Counted from the first letter of the stretch, positions 24,932 to 32,332 are shown. The stretch: DNA of 33,763 nt from Nitrospirota bacterium (GCA_013152485.1 JAADGG010000064.1:1-33763); one strand, 5' to 3'. The notes: generated by a model not told the origin, from the letters alone. Made by a program: numbers and translations.

Positions 24932-24980
24932 AACGGTCTGGAAAGGCAGAATTCCGCCTGCCTTGATCAGGCTGACGATT

Positions 24981-25556
24981 ATGTTAACAGAAAGGGACCG
25001 CCTTTTTCCCGTGAAAAGGAACGCCAGGGTAAACTACGACGAGATTCAGAAGGCGATGGAGGACGTGAGGAGGGACAGGTTCGACTACTTTCTCGACCTC
25101 GAGACCTCGAAAGTGGTCGTGCTGTCGGTTGCAGCCCTGAACGAGGCCCTGACGGTGCTGTACGGGAAGGCGTCACCGGATTATGACAGGGACGTGGTCT
25201 TCGACAGCGAGGTCAACCTCGATGCCGAGCTCTCCGACAGATGCGAGGAGACCCTCGATGTCGCACTGTCGGTGTTGATGGACGAGAGGCGGTATGTACG
25301 CATTCCGGAGAGAAACAGCAGGGAGGCTTTCAGCGTAATGAAGAGCTTTGCGTCTACGGTTCAGGCAGCAGGCCTGAGGAGGCGTCTCGAGGATGCGCTG
25401 AACGGCGCGGGTTCGTTCAAGAGGTTCAAGGATGCCCTCCTGTCGGACAAGAAAGAGCGCAAGCGCTGGCACGGATACAATGCAAAGGCGATGAGGAGGG
25501 TGATAGCCGTGTGGCTGAGCGGGGTTGTGGAGGCCCGGCCCGGTAACGAGGAGTAG
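24981..25556 (+). CDS. UPF0158-like protein
   Basis: The 191-residue protein resembles UPF0158: an N-terminal segment with VNYDEIQKAMEDV and FDYFLDLETSKVVVLS, a middle part RYVRIPERNSREAFSVMKSF, and the C-terminal RFKDALLSDKKERKRWHGYN. The last pattern, Phe-Lys-Asp and a Trp-Tyr-containing helix, is typical. No enzyme motif is visible and function is unknown. The ATG at 24981 is taken as start; a TTG at 24963 is also in frame, and neither has a strong ribosome site. It is transcribed away from the SEC-C gene and followed by the zap genes. Confidence 0.6.
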   Translation: MLTERDRLFPVKRNARVNYDEIQKAMEDVRRDRFDYFLDLETSKVVVLSVAALNEALTVLYGKASPDYDRDVVFDSEVNLDAELSDRCEETLDVALSVLMDERRYVRIPERNSREAFSVMKSFASTVQAAGLRRRLEDALNGAGSFKRFKDALLSDKKERKRWHGYNAKAMRRVIAVWLSGVVEARPGNEE

Positions 25557-25624
25557 AGTGCCGGACTCGCCGCTCCTTGCAACCGGGGTGGAAATCTCCC
25601 CCCTGTTTTTGGTATTTTATTACA

Positions 25625-25638
25625 ATGTTCCGGAACAT
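25625..25638. repeat. 14-bp perfect palindrome upstream of the ZapB-like gene
   Basis: ATGTTCCGGAACAT is fully self-complementary. It lies directly after an AT-rich stretch (TATTTTATTACAAT) that looks like a -10 region, about 120 bases upstream of the coiled-coil gene, and has the form of a dimeric repressor site. The regulator is not identified. Confidence 0.35.
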
Positions 25639-25666
25639 CATCTCTCCTGTTCAGGCCTACTCTGTT

Positions 25667-25681
25667 TATCGGACGGTATCG
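25667..25681. repeat. 15-bp repeat, copy 2
   Basis: This copy is identical to 24917-24931. A near-palindrome GGTTCCGGAAACC follows at about 25680-25692, adding to the regulatory look of this leader. Confidence 0.3.
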
Positions 25682-25758
25682 GTTCCGGAAACCTTGAAAT
25701 TGCGGAGGCAGCGCCTCGGATGAATTCTCTATTTAAGAATGATAAGGGGGTATGCAGA

Positions 25759-25977
25759 TTGGAGACCTTGCGGAATCTTGATGAAAAGATAGTCTCGGCT
25801 ATCGAGAAAGTGAGGGTTTTGAAAGAGGAGAAGGCGTCTCTCGAGAAGAAGGTGAGAGACCTCGAAGCGTTGCTGAACGAGAAGAACATGGAGATAGAGG
25901 GCCTCAGGGCGGAGAAGTCGTCGGTGAAGGGGCAGATCGAGGAGCTGCTGAACGAACTCGAGAGCATAGATCTATAG
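25759..25977 (+). CDS. ZapB-like coiled-coil protein
   Basis: This small protein is almost entirely coiled coil (METLRNLDEKIVSAIEKVRV, continuing KEEKASLEKKVRDLEALLNE and NMEIEGLRAEKSS). It lies directly upstream of zapA, which fits ZapB, the FtsZ-ring-associated coiled coil. The TTG at 25759 gives 72 residues and has AAGGGGG eight bases upstream. An in-frame ATG at 25720 gives 85 residues with GGAGG eleven bases upstream, but its extra codons (CTA, TTT, AAT, AGA) are unlike the rest. Sequence identity between ZapB proteins is low, so the name rests on length, structure and neighbourhood. Confidence 0.6.
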   Translation: METLRNLDEKIVSAIEKVRVLKEEKASLEKKVRDLEALLNEKNMEIEGLRAEKSSVKGQIEELLNELESIDL

Positions 25978-26047
25978 GAGCGTCTTTACCATGGAGGTCC
26001 GCGGCCGTCCTGCCGAGGCCGGGATTCCATTACGGAGCGAGGTCATA

Positions 26048-26314
26048 ATGGGCAGTGTCGAGGTGAACATACTGGGGCAGCGTTACAGGATAAAGGGGGA
26101 TGCCCCTGACGAATACATAGAGGAGCTTGCCCGTTTCGTAGACGAGAGGATCCGGCGCATATACGACAAGGGACCGAACACCGTGCCGCTCAAGGCCGCG
26201 ATCCTCGCCGCACTCGACATTGCCGACGAGCTGCACAGGTACAAACAGGAGCATGAGGATCTGACCAAGGGCATAGAGAAGAAGACGGATATGCTGGTAA
26301 GGCTCTTTGACTGA
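26048..26314 (+). CDS. zapA: cell division protein ZapA
   Basis: ZapA binds and bundles FtsZ filaments at midcell and recruits ZapB. The 88-residue protein starts with the family N-terminus VEVNILGQRYRIKGDAPDEYIEEL (residues about 4-27) and FVDERIRRI, followed by LKAAILAALDIADELHRYKQE and a coiled-coil tail. The ATG at 26048 is preferred because GAGG lies five bases upstream and family similarity begins there; an upstream ATG at 25991 adds 19 unrelated residues. It follows the ZapB-like gene by 70 bases and probably shares its transcript. Confidence 0.9.
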   Translation: MGSVEVNILGQRYRIKGDAPDEYIEELARFVDERIRRIYDKGPNTVPLKAAILAALDIADELHRYKQEHEDLTKGIEKKTDMLVRLFD

Positions 26315-26360
26315 TGCATGAGCCCGTGGATCAAAGGCCGGCCGTCTTTTCGGGATGATT

Positions 26361-26609
26361 ATGGATACGTTACCTAAGATCGCCATCGTAACAGGACTCT
26401 TCTTTGTAACCTATCTCATCAACCTCCCCTTCGGTTCACTGCGGGGTAGGGCAAGAAAGTTCTCGCTGAAGTGGTTTCTCTATATCCATGTCCCCATTCC
26501 CGTGATCTTCCTGCTCCGGGTGCTCTCGCACATCGAGTTCCGGTATGTTCCGATCTTCGTCTTCGCCGCACTGGTGGGGCAGTTCCACGGCGGGAAGCTC
26601 CAGGCCTGA
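26361..26609 (+). CDS. small hydrophobic membrane protein, unknown function
   Basis: The protein has about 82 residues with two to three predicted transmembrane helices: IAIVTGLFFVTYLINLPFG, then FLYIHVPIPVIFLLRVLS, then PIFVFAALVGQF. A conserved-looking polar loop RGRARKFSLKW lies between the first two. I do not recognise a family. The start at 26361 has GGG six bases upstream; an ATG two codons earlier is equally possible. It lies 46 bases after zapA in the same direction and may be the end of that operon. Confidence 0.6.
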   Translation: MDTLPKIAIVTGLFFVTYLINLPFGSLRGRARKFSLKWFLYIHVPIPVIFLLRVLSHIEFRYVPIFVFAALVGQFHGGKLQA

Positions 26610-26667
26610 GTTCCGGTCATCACCCCGCCTGCCTGAAGGGCTTCACGAAAAATTCACAACCTCGGTC

Positions 26668-26673
26668 TATAAT
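26668..26673 (+). promoter_or_regulatory. -10 box of a promoter upstream of resB
   Basis: A perfect TATAAT lies in the 245-base gap before resB. The -35 region is weak. A start near 26680 would place the hairpin at 26699-26744 near the 5' end of the transcript and give a leader of about 175 bases. A consensus TTGACA also lies at 26826-26831, but its -10 would fall on the resB start codon, so it is an unlikely resB promoter. Confidence 0.35.
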
Positions 26674-26698
26674 CCATAAGCGCTGCACCGGAGGGAGA

Positions 26699-26744
26699 CG
26701 GCGTTGCGGCTGCGGGGCCTGCCCCGTGTTCGTCCGCAATGTCG
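26699..26744 (+). other. structured leader RNA upstream of resB
   Basis: CGGCGTTGCGG (26699-26709) pairs over 11 positions, two of them G-U, with CCGCAATGTCG (26734-26744). Inside it a 7-bp stem (26711-26717 with 26722-26728) closes a CCTG tetraloop. A further hairpin, TGGATT with AATCCA around a 3-base loop, lies at 26786-26800. It could be the leader of resB or a separate small RNA. No known class is recognised. Confidence 0.4.
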
Positions 26745-26854
26745 GGCTGTGTATGTGTCCGCCTTCATCCCCGCAGGCATCCCCCTGGATTGGAAATCCA
26801 TGGATGGAAAGTATTAGTATATAGTTTGACATTCGAGAGGAGAGAGAGTGGTAT

Positions 26855-28279
26855 ATGGTAGAGCGTAAGAAGGGCCTTGTCGACCGGATCTGGGATCTCT
26901 TTGCGTCAGTGAAGTTCGCCGTCGTGCTGTTTCTCCTCATCGCCCTCACCTCCATCATCGGCACGGTGATAGAGCAGGGGGCCGAGCCGGAGAAGAACCT
27001 CATGCTGCTGAAACGTCTCTTCGGGGACTCTCTCGCCCCTTCCGCGTTCAGGCTGTTCGAATCCCTCGGCTTCATGGATATGTACCGTTCATGGTGGTTC
27101 GTCTCCCTCCTCGTACTGTTTGCGGCGAACCTGATCATATGCTCGCTCGACAGGCTTCCGCGCATATGGAGGCTTGCCACCGAACCGATAAAACCCCTCT
27201 CCCCGCGGATGACGGGTTCAGTTCCCATAAGAAGGGAGGTGCGTCTCAAGGGACCTCCTGAGGCCGTGAGGGAGCGGCTCGAGGAGGCGCTCAGCTCCAT
27301 AGGGTTCAAGGCCGGATACAGTCCTGACGAAGACGGGGGCTACCAGCTCTACTCTCAGAAGGGCGGCTACACCAGGCTCGGCGTCTACATAACCCACCTC
27401 AGCATCATCGTCATAATGCTGGGTGCCGTGATAGGGATATTCTTCGGCTTCAAGGGCTACATGCCCATACAGGAGGGCTACACCGCGGACTTCGCATACG
27501 GAAGGGACGACACCACGCAGAGTCTCGGCTTTGCCATAAGGTGTGACGACTTCGATGTCGAGTTCTACGACATGTCCGACATGCCGAAGGTGTTCAGGAG
27601 CCGTCTCACGGTCATCAGGGACGGCAGGGAGGTGATGAAGAAGGTCGTCGAGGTGAACTCACCGCTCAGATACGGCGGCTACACGTTCTACCAGTCAAAC
27701 TACGGGATGGTTCCGGATGCGGACGGTTACTTCATCCTCAAGGTGAGGGGCCGCACCGGCAAGGCCGTGACCATAAACAGGATGCTCGGTGAGTCCTTCG
27801 TTATCCCGGGCACTGAGATCGTCGGCACGATCAGGGACTTCAGTCCGGCCCTCGCGATGGACGACTCCGGCAAGACCTTCACGTATTCCAATATGATGAA
27901 CAACCCGGCCGTCTACATCGAGTTCTCCGAAGGCGGGAAGGAAAGGTACGCGGGGTGGATACTCAGGCGCTTTCCCTCTACATGGCGCCTTCCCGACGGC
28001 AATGTCGTGGAACTCGTAGACTACTGGGGAGTCCAGTATACGGGGCTTCAGGTGAGAAAGGACCCCGGTGTGTGGCTCGTCTATCTTGGAAGTGGTATAA
28101 TGACTCTGGGCCTCTGCATAGCCTTCTTCATGAGTCACAGACGGGTCTGGGTCCTGGTCGGAAGGGAGGGCAGGCACAGCGCGGTCACGGTGCTTGCCTC
28201 GGCAAACAAGAACAGGCAGGCCTTCGAGAGAAAGATCGACAAGCTTGTCTCGGCCTTGTCAGGAGGATCGGATGGATAG
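26855..28279 (+). CDS. resB: cytochrome c biogenesis protein ResB
   Basis: ResB and CcsA form the system II heme delivery and attachment complex for c-type cytochromes. The 474-residue protein has the family N-terminus (KKGLVDRIWDLFASVKFAVV, with LLIALTSIIGTVIEQG) spanning TM1. TM2 follows near 77-95 (WFVSLLVLFAANLIICS), TM3 near 180-200 (YITHLSIIVIMLGAVIGIFF), then a periplasmic domain of about 200 residues, and TM4 near 418-438 (VYLGSGIMTLGLCIAFFMSH). The conserved RYGGYTFYQSNYG block is present at about 268-281. A weak AGGAG lies 12 bases before the ATG. It overlaps ccsA by eight bases. Multiple c-type cytochromes are therefore expected in the organism. Confidence 0.93.
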   Translation: MVERKKGLVDRIWDLFASVKFAVVLFLLIALTSIIGTVIEQGAEPEKNLMLLKRLFGDSLAPSAFRLFESLGFMDMYRSWWFVSLLVLFAANLIICSLDRLPRIWRLATEPIKPLSPRMTGSVPIRREVRLKGPPEAVRERLEEALSSIGFKAGYSPDEDGGYQLYSQKGGYTRLGVYITHLSIIVIMLGAVIGIFFGFKGYMPIQEGYTADFAYGRDDTTQSLGFAIRCDDFDVEFYDMSDMPKVFRSRLTVIRDGREVMKKVVEVNSPLRYGGYTFYQSNYGMVPDADGYFILKVRGRTGKAVTINRMLGESFVIPGTEIVGTIRDFSPALAMDDSGKTFTYSNMMNNPAVYIEFSEGGKERYAGWILRRFPSTWRLPDGNVVELVDYWGVQYTGLQVRKDPGVWLVYLGSGIMTLGLCIAFFMSHRRVWVLVGREGRHSAVTVLASANKNRQAFERKIDKLVSALSGGSDG

Positions 28280-29354
28280 CTCGGTGCTCTTCGGTATCGC
28301 GACCATTGGATACATGCTCTCCATGGTTGCATACATTACATACCTCGTCTCCAGGAAGGAGCAGGTCGGGGCGGCAGCCACGGGTATAACCGTGGCGAGC
28401 TTCATCGCCCAGACCATCGCGTTCATGATGAGATGGGTCGAGGGCTACGAGATGGGGCTCAGGAGCTTCTGGAGGCCGCCCATATCGAACCTGTACGAGT
28501 CCCTGATATTCTTCGTCTGGTGCCTCATACTCGGTTATCTCATCATTGAATTCAGGTACAGGAACCGCTCGTTCGGCGCCTTCATAACGCCGCTGGCAGG
28601 TCTTGCGCTCGCCTTCATAGAGATGACGGGCATGTCCAAGGAGATACAGCCGCTCCTTCCCGCGCTCCAGAGCAACTGGCTCCTCGCCCACGTCACCCTG
28701 AGTTTCATCGCCTACTCCACGTTCGGCCTCTCCTTCGGCACGGCACTGATGTACCTCATAGAGAAGACGGAGAAGAGGACCGAGCCGGCATACATATTCT
28801 GGACGGTCTCGCTCGGTGTCCTCGTCGTACTGCTCCTGGCGATGGGTGCAGACTTCATGAAGTTCCATGTGCTCGCCTCCACGCCCGAGGAGATGAAGAG
28901 CTATCTCTTCAGGGCGACCTTCAAGAGCGACTCAGGTGCCGTATCACTGGCAAGCTGGGCAGGGGCCGCGGCCGTTGTCGCCCTTGTCTGGAGGTATGGA
29001 TATCTGCTGAAAAGGGTGGTGGCGTCCTTCAATGTAACGGCCGGGCTGCTCGACGATGTAACGTACAAGGCCATAGCCGTCGGCTTTCCCGTGTTCACGC
29101 TCGGCGGCCTCATATTCGGCGCCATATGGGCGGACCAGGCATGGGGTGTGTACTGGAGCTGGGACCCGAAGGAGACGTGGTCCCTGATCACCTGGCTCGT
29201 CTACGCCTTCTATCTCCATGCCCGCCTCATGAGGGGATGGAAGGGGAGGAAGGTGGCCGTGGTCGCGGTCGTGGGCTTCGTGGCCGTGGTCTTTACGTAT
29301 CTCGGCGTGAACCTGCTGCTGTCGGGCCTCCACAGCTACGGGTCTCTCGGATAG
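28272..29354 (+). CDS. ccsA: cytochrome c biogenesis protein CcsA/ResC
   Basis: CcsA is the heme-handling subunit that works with ResB in attaching heme to apocytochrome c outside the membrane. The 360-residue protein has about eight transmembrane helices and the tryptophan-rich WWD motif at about 290-303 (WGVYWSWDPKETWSLITW), flanked by conserved His residues in HVTLSFIAYSTFG, HARLMRGW and GLHSYG. The ATG at 28272 was chosen because AGGAGG lies five bases upstream; a longer frame from 28194 would overlap resB by 86 bases. Translation is coupled to resB by an eight-base overlap. Confidence 0.93.
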   Translation: MDSSVLFGIATIGYMLSMVAYITYLVSRKEQVGAAATGITVASFIAQTIAFMMRWVEGYEMGLRSFWRPPISNLYESLIFFVWCLILGYLIIEFRYRNRSFGAFITPLAGLALAFIEMTGMSKEIQPLLPALQSNWLLAHVTLSFIAYSTFGLSFGTALMYLIEKTEKRTEPAYIFWTVSLGVLVVLLLAMGADFMKFHVLASTPEEMKSYLFRATFKSDSGAVSLASWAGAAAVVALVWRYGYLLKRVVASFNVTAGLLDDVTYKAIAVGFPVFTLGGLIFGAIWADQAWGVYWSWDPKETWSLITWLVYAFYLHARLMRGWKGRKVAVVAVVGFVAVVFTYLGVNLLLSGLHSYGSLG

Positions 29355-29451
29355 GGAGTGCTGTATAATAGAATATGACCTCTTCGACAAGGCGACCGAT
29401 GTGCCCCTGCCGAAGGGGGCGGTGCAATTCGACGGAAACAAGGAGATCAAC

Positions 29452-30072
29452 TTGCAACAGGCCAGAATACTCATAATAGATGACGAGAAACTGCTCAGGT
29501 GGTCCCTTCAGCAGATCTTTGCGAAGGAGAACTACTCCGTCATCACAGCGGAAAAGGGGATGGAGGGGCTGACCCTGTTCGGAGAGACACGTCCCGACAT
29601 CACGCTCCTCGACATACACCTGCCGGATGTATCCGGCATGACCGTGCTCGAGAGGATAAAGGAGATGGACGAAGACGCGATCGTCGTCATGATCGTGGCC
29701 TACGGCGACATTCAGACCGCCGTCAGGTCCGTCCGTATGGGCGCATACGACTTCATCGAGAAGCCGTTCAACCTGGACAAGCTGAACATACTCATAGGCA
29801 AGGCGCTCGAGACCGTGACGCTCAGAAGAGAGCTGAAGGCGCTGAGAGAGAGGCTCTCTTCAGGGGATGACCCGGACTGCATCGTCCGCACGGCCCCGGG
29901 GGGGCTCGATGTAAGGATACCCGAAGGCGGCGTGGAGATCACGGAGGTCGAGAGGAGACTCGTGGAGCAGGCGCTCGAGAAGGCAGGCGGAGACCGCGGC
30001 AGGGCTGCCGGGCTTCTCGGCATATCAGCCGACGAGCTGAAGCACAGGTTGCAGAGGCTGGGAATCCCTTAG
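29452..30072 (+). CDS. receiver plus Fis-type HTH regulator lacking the AAA+ domain
   Basis: The 206-residue protein joins an NtrC-type receiver directly to a Fis-like helix-turn-helix, without the sigma54-activating AAA+ domain. The receiver has D10-D11 and phosphorylation site D54 in LLDIHLPDVSGM, and K in FIEKPFNLD. The usual switch Thr/Ser is Val82 in VVMIVAYGD. The C-terminal HTH (about 160-205) is VERRLVEQALEKAGGDRGRA, then AGLLGISADELKHRLQRLGI. Regulators of this layout resemble ActR/RegA, which control redox and respiratory genes. The TTG at 29452 is chosen because AAGGAG lies six bases upstream; an upstream GTG at 29401 has no site. It follows ccsA after a 97-base gap that holds a TATAAT at 29364-29369. 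No partner kinase lies next to it. Confidence 0.8.
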   Translation: MQQARILIIDDEKLLRWSLQQIFAKENYSVITAEKGMEGLTLFGETRPDITLLDIHLPDVSGMTVLERIKEMDEDAIVVMIVAYGDIQTAVRSVRMGAYDFIEKPFNLDKLNILIGKALETVTLRRELKALRERLSSGDDPDCIVRTAPGGLDVRIPEGGVEITEVERRLVEQALEKAGGDRGRAAGLLGISADELKHRLQRLGIP

Positions 30073-30094
30073 GCGGACCGGAACATTTTTTGTG

Positions 30095-30123
30095 TTGTAA
30101 AAACAGGCGGAGTAATATAAAAT
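30095..30123 (+). promoter_or_regulatory. candidate promoter of the single receiver gene
   Basis: TTGTAA at 30095-30100 and TAAAAT at 30118-30123 are separated by 17 bases in an AT-rich gap. They would give a short leader before the ATG at 30155, which has GGAGAG just upstream. Confidence 0.4.
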
Positions 30124-30154
30124 TACAGACAGACGTTGTCCTGGGTGGAGAGCT

Positions 30155-30508
30155 ATGAAAGCATTTGTGGTCGACGATGAACAGCTTGTCAGGTGGTTTC
30201 TCGAGAGGGCACTGAGACGCTGGGGATACGAGGTTACCTCGGTCTCGAATATCAACGACGCACTCACTGCTGCCGGGAGGGAAGACTTCGACTATGACAT
30301 AGTATTCACGGACCTGAAGATGCCCGAGGGCAACGGCGCGATCCTCGTGAATCAGCTCTGCAAGATGAGCAGGCGGCCGCATATCGTGGTCTGCTCGGCC
30401 TACATAACGCCCGAGATGGACAGTGATTTCAGAAGCAGGGGGGTCCTTACACTCAAAAAACCGTTTAAACTCAATGAACTCGAAGAAACTCTCAGGAAAA
30501 TCGCCTGA
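30155..30508 (+). CDS. single-domain response regulator (receiver only)
   Basis: This 117-residue receiver has no output domain. The acidic pair is D7-D8, the phosphorylation site D53 in VFTDLKMPEGNG, switch Ser in VVCSAYITPEM and Lys in TLKKPFKLNEL. It shares its start motif with the preceding REC-Fis protein (DDEQLVRWFLERAL against DDEKLLRWSLQQIF), so the two may be related by duplication or phosphorylated by the same unlinked kinase. It has its own promoter and a terminator-like hairpin at its end. Output is unknown. Confidence 0.85.
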   Translation: MKAFVVDDEQLVRWFLERALRRWGYEVTSVSNINDALTAAGREDFDYDIVFTDLKMPEGNGAILVNQLCKMSRRPHIVVCSAYITPEMDSDFRSRGVLTLKKPFKLNELEETLRKIA

Positions 30509-30509
30509 G
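30491..30509 (+). terminator. weak intrinsic terminator after the single receiver gene
   Basis: CTCAGG (30491-30496) pairs with CCTGAG (30504-30509) around a seven-base loop, followed by TTTATTT. The stem overlaps the end of the coding sequence. Six base pairs and a broken T-run make it weak. Confidence 0.35.
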
Positions 30510-30514
30510 TTTAT

Positions 30515-30544
30515 TTGACAAATCCTTTTTCCGAAAAATATAAT
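30515..30544 (+). promoter_or_regulatory. near-consensus sigma70 promoter of trxA
   Basis: A perfect TTGACA at 30515-30520 and a perfect TATAAT at 30539-30544 are separated by 18 bases. The start should fall near 30551, about 50 bases before the trxA ATG. It probably also serves ffh and perhaps the ribosomal block. Confidence 0.65.
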
Positions 30545-30601
30545 AACTAAATTAAGCAGTTAAGATACCTGCCAAATCAAAATTCAGAACAGGAGGTTCA
30601 G

Positions 30602-30931
30602 ATGGCTGAGGGAGTTATAGAAGTAACGACATCATCCTGGGATCAGGAGGTACTGGGTGCCAAGGGGCTCGTAATGGTGGACTTCTGGGCTGTATGGTGT
30701 GGTCCCTGCAGGATGGTGGCACCTACCGTTGAAGAGATAGCCAAGGAATATGCCGGCAAGGTCAAGGTCTGCAAACTCAATACGGACGAGAATCCTGACA
30801 TCGCCAGCAGGTACAAGATCATGGGCATCCCCACGCTCATGTTCTTCAAGGACGGCGAAAAGGTCGAGCAGATCGTCGGCGCCGTCCCGAAGCCGCAGCT
30901 CAAGGCGAAGATCGAGCAGTTCCTTGGTTGA
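30602..30931 (+). CDS. trxA: thioredoxin
   Basis: This cytoplasmic disulfide reductant has 109 residues and the canonical fold and active site, [16 protein letters not shown] (C32 to C35 region). The conserved cis-Pro loop is [14 protein letters not shown], and the protein ends [14 protein letters not shown]. No signal peptide is present. A strong Shine-Dalgarno AGGAGG lies five bases before the ATG, and a near-consensus promoter lies 60-90 bases upstream. ffh starts nine bases after the stop. Its nearness to cytochrome c maturation genes may be functional, since apocytochrome thiols must be kept reduced, but a cytoplasmic thioredoxin is a general reductant. Confidence 0.95.
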   Translation: MAEGVIEVTTSSWDQEVLGAKGLVMVDFWAVWCGPCRMVAPTVEEIAKEYAGKVKVCKLNTDENPDIASRYKIMGIPTLMFFKDGEKVEQIVGAVPKPQLKAKIEQFLG

Positions 30932-30940
30932 TGAAGATAT

Positions 30941-31831
30941 ATGTTCGACACTTTAAGTGAGAAACTAGAAGGCATATTCTCGAAGCTCAAGGGCAGGGGG
31001 TACCTGAAGGAGGAGGACGTCGACGTCGCCCTCAGGGAGCTCAGGCTCGTCCTGTTGGAGGCCGACGTAAACTTCAGGGTAGTCAAGGACTTCATCTCCC
31101 GCGTGAGGGAGAAGGCCGTCGGCAAGGAGGTCCTCGAGAGCCTCACCCCCGGCCAGCAGGTCGTCAAGATAGTCCACGAGGAGCTGATCGATCTCCTCGG
31201 CAGCAAGAACGAGAGGATACCGTTTTCCGCAAACCCCCCGACGGTGATCATGATGATCGGTCTTCAGGGCTCGGGTAAGACTACCACTGCGGCGAAGCTC
31301 GCCAACCTCTTCAAGAAGCAGGGCAGAAGGCCGATGCTCGCGGCAGCGGACCTCCAGAGGCCTGCTGCAATCGACCAGCTCGTCACCCTCGGCGCCCAGA
31401 TAGACGTTCCCGTCTTCTCCTCCCGTGAGGAGAAGGACCCCGTAGCGCTCTCGGAGTCTGCACTCAAGAGGGCACGGCTGGATGCGAGGGACATCCTCAT
31501 ACTCGATACCGCGGGCCGTCTCCATATCGACGACGAGCTGATGGAGCAGCTCGAGGGCATCAAGGCTGCTGTCAGTCCCGACGAGGTCCTCTTCGTGGCC
31601 GACGCCATGACAGGCCAGGATGCCGTCACCGTCGCAAAGACCTTCAACGAGCGGACAGGCATAGACGGCATCATACTGACGAAGATGGACGGAGACGCAA
31701 GGGGCGGGGCCGCCCTCTCCATAAGGGCCGTGACCGGCAAGCCCATAAAGTTCATCGGTATCGGCGAGAAGATCGACATGATCGAGCCCTTCCATCCCGA
31801 CAGGGTCGCATCGAGGATCCTCGGGACCTGA
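30941..31831 (+). CDS. ffh: Ffh (SRP GTPase) N-terminal NG part, frame broken before the M domain
   Basis: Ffh binds SRP RNA and signal sequences and delivers nascent chains to FtsY and the membrane. This 296-residue frame covers the N domain (about 1-90, [20 protein letters not shown]) and the GTPase domain: G1 [20 protein letters not shown] in [14 protein letters not shown], and [14 protein letters not shown]. It ends [23 protein letters not shown], then stop. Family members continue here with LGMGDxLSxIEKA into the M domain. The M domain is present immediately downstream in another frame, so the gene as read is split. Ffh is normally essential, which makes an assembly or sequencing error the first explanation. 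It follows trxA by nine bases. Confidence 0.9.
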   Translation: MFDTLSEKLEGIFSKLKGRGYLKEEDVDVALRELRLVLLEADVNFRVVKDFISRVREKAVGKEVLESLTPGQQVVKIVHEELIDLLGSKNERIPFSANPPTVIMMIGLQGSGKTTTAAKLANLFKKQGRRPMLAAADLQRPAAIDQLVTLGAQIDVPVFSSREEKDPVALSESALKRARLDARDILILDTAGRLHIDDELMEQLEGIKAAVSPDEVLFVADAMTGQDAVTVAKTFNERTGIDGIILTKMDGDARGGAALSIRAVTGKPIKFIGIGEKIDMIEPFHPDRVASRILGT

Positions 31832-32262
31832 GCTTCATCGAGAAGGCACAGGAGGCGGTCGACGTCAAGGAGGCCGAGGCCCTCCAGAGAAAGATCACCG
31901 AGGAGACCTTCACGCTCGAAGACCTGAGGGAGCAGCTGCGGAAGATAAGGTCGATGGGGCCGATAGAGAACCTCCTCTCCATGATCCCCGGAATGGGCAA
32001 GCAGCTGAAGGGAGTGCAGGTTGACGAGAAGGAGTTTTCGAGGATAGAGGCGATAATAAACTCGATGACCCCGCGTGAAAGGAGAAACCCCCATATACTG
32101 AACGGCAGCAGAAAGAAGAGGATAGCCCTCGGAAGCGGCACGAGTGTCACCCACGTCAACAGGCTCCTGAAGCAGTACAAGGAGATGAAGCGGATGATGA
32201 AGATGTTCAAGGGAAAGAAGGGGAAAAAGGGCAGGTTCCGCGGCCTGCCGATGCCGTTCTGA
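31825..32262 (+). pseudogene. ffh: Ffh C-terminal M domain, out of frame with the NG part
   Basis: Starting from GAC at 31825 this frame reads [20 protein letters not shown] and runs through the complete M domain: a Met-rich signal-sequence groove ([15 protein letters not shown]) and the SRP RNA-binding helix-turn-helix ([20 protein letters not shown], then [16 protein letters not shown]). It ends [10 protein letters not shown]. Relative to the upstream part it is displaced by net one missing base modulo three; comparison with the conserved LGMGDxLS motif suggests that 7 or 10 bases are missing around 31823-31828. The first ATG in this frame is at 31954, already inside the M domain, so independent translation would give a truncated protein. 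Together with 30941-31831 it forms one full-length ffh. Confidence 0.85.
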
Positions 32263-32302
32263 AACAGCGGGTTTACTTTCCATCGTCAGGTATATTAAAA
32301 TT

Positions 32303-32332
32303 GTATGCTTGTATGCCCTATTGCCGGTATGC
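32303..32332. repeat. three GTATGC copies in the rpsP leader
   Basis: GTATGC occurs at 32303-32308, 32311-32316 and 32327-32332 in the 100-base gap between ffh and rpsP. A promoter-like pair, TTTACT (32272-32277) and TAAAAT (32296-32301) with 18-base spacing, precedes them. The repeats could be a regulatory site for the ribosomal protein operon, or chance. Confidence 0.25.

Noticed and set aside
26826-26854. Consensus TTGACA as a -35 box for resB
   Set aside because: The matching -10 would overlap the resB start codon, and ResB family similarity begins right at that codon.
31264-32283. A minus-strand frame of 339 codons opposite ffh
   Set aside because: It spans both ffh halves and was considered as an alternative explanation for the ffh break, but it has no family resemblance, while both ffh parts are highly conserved.
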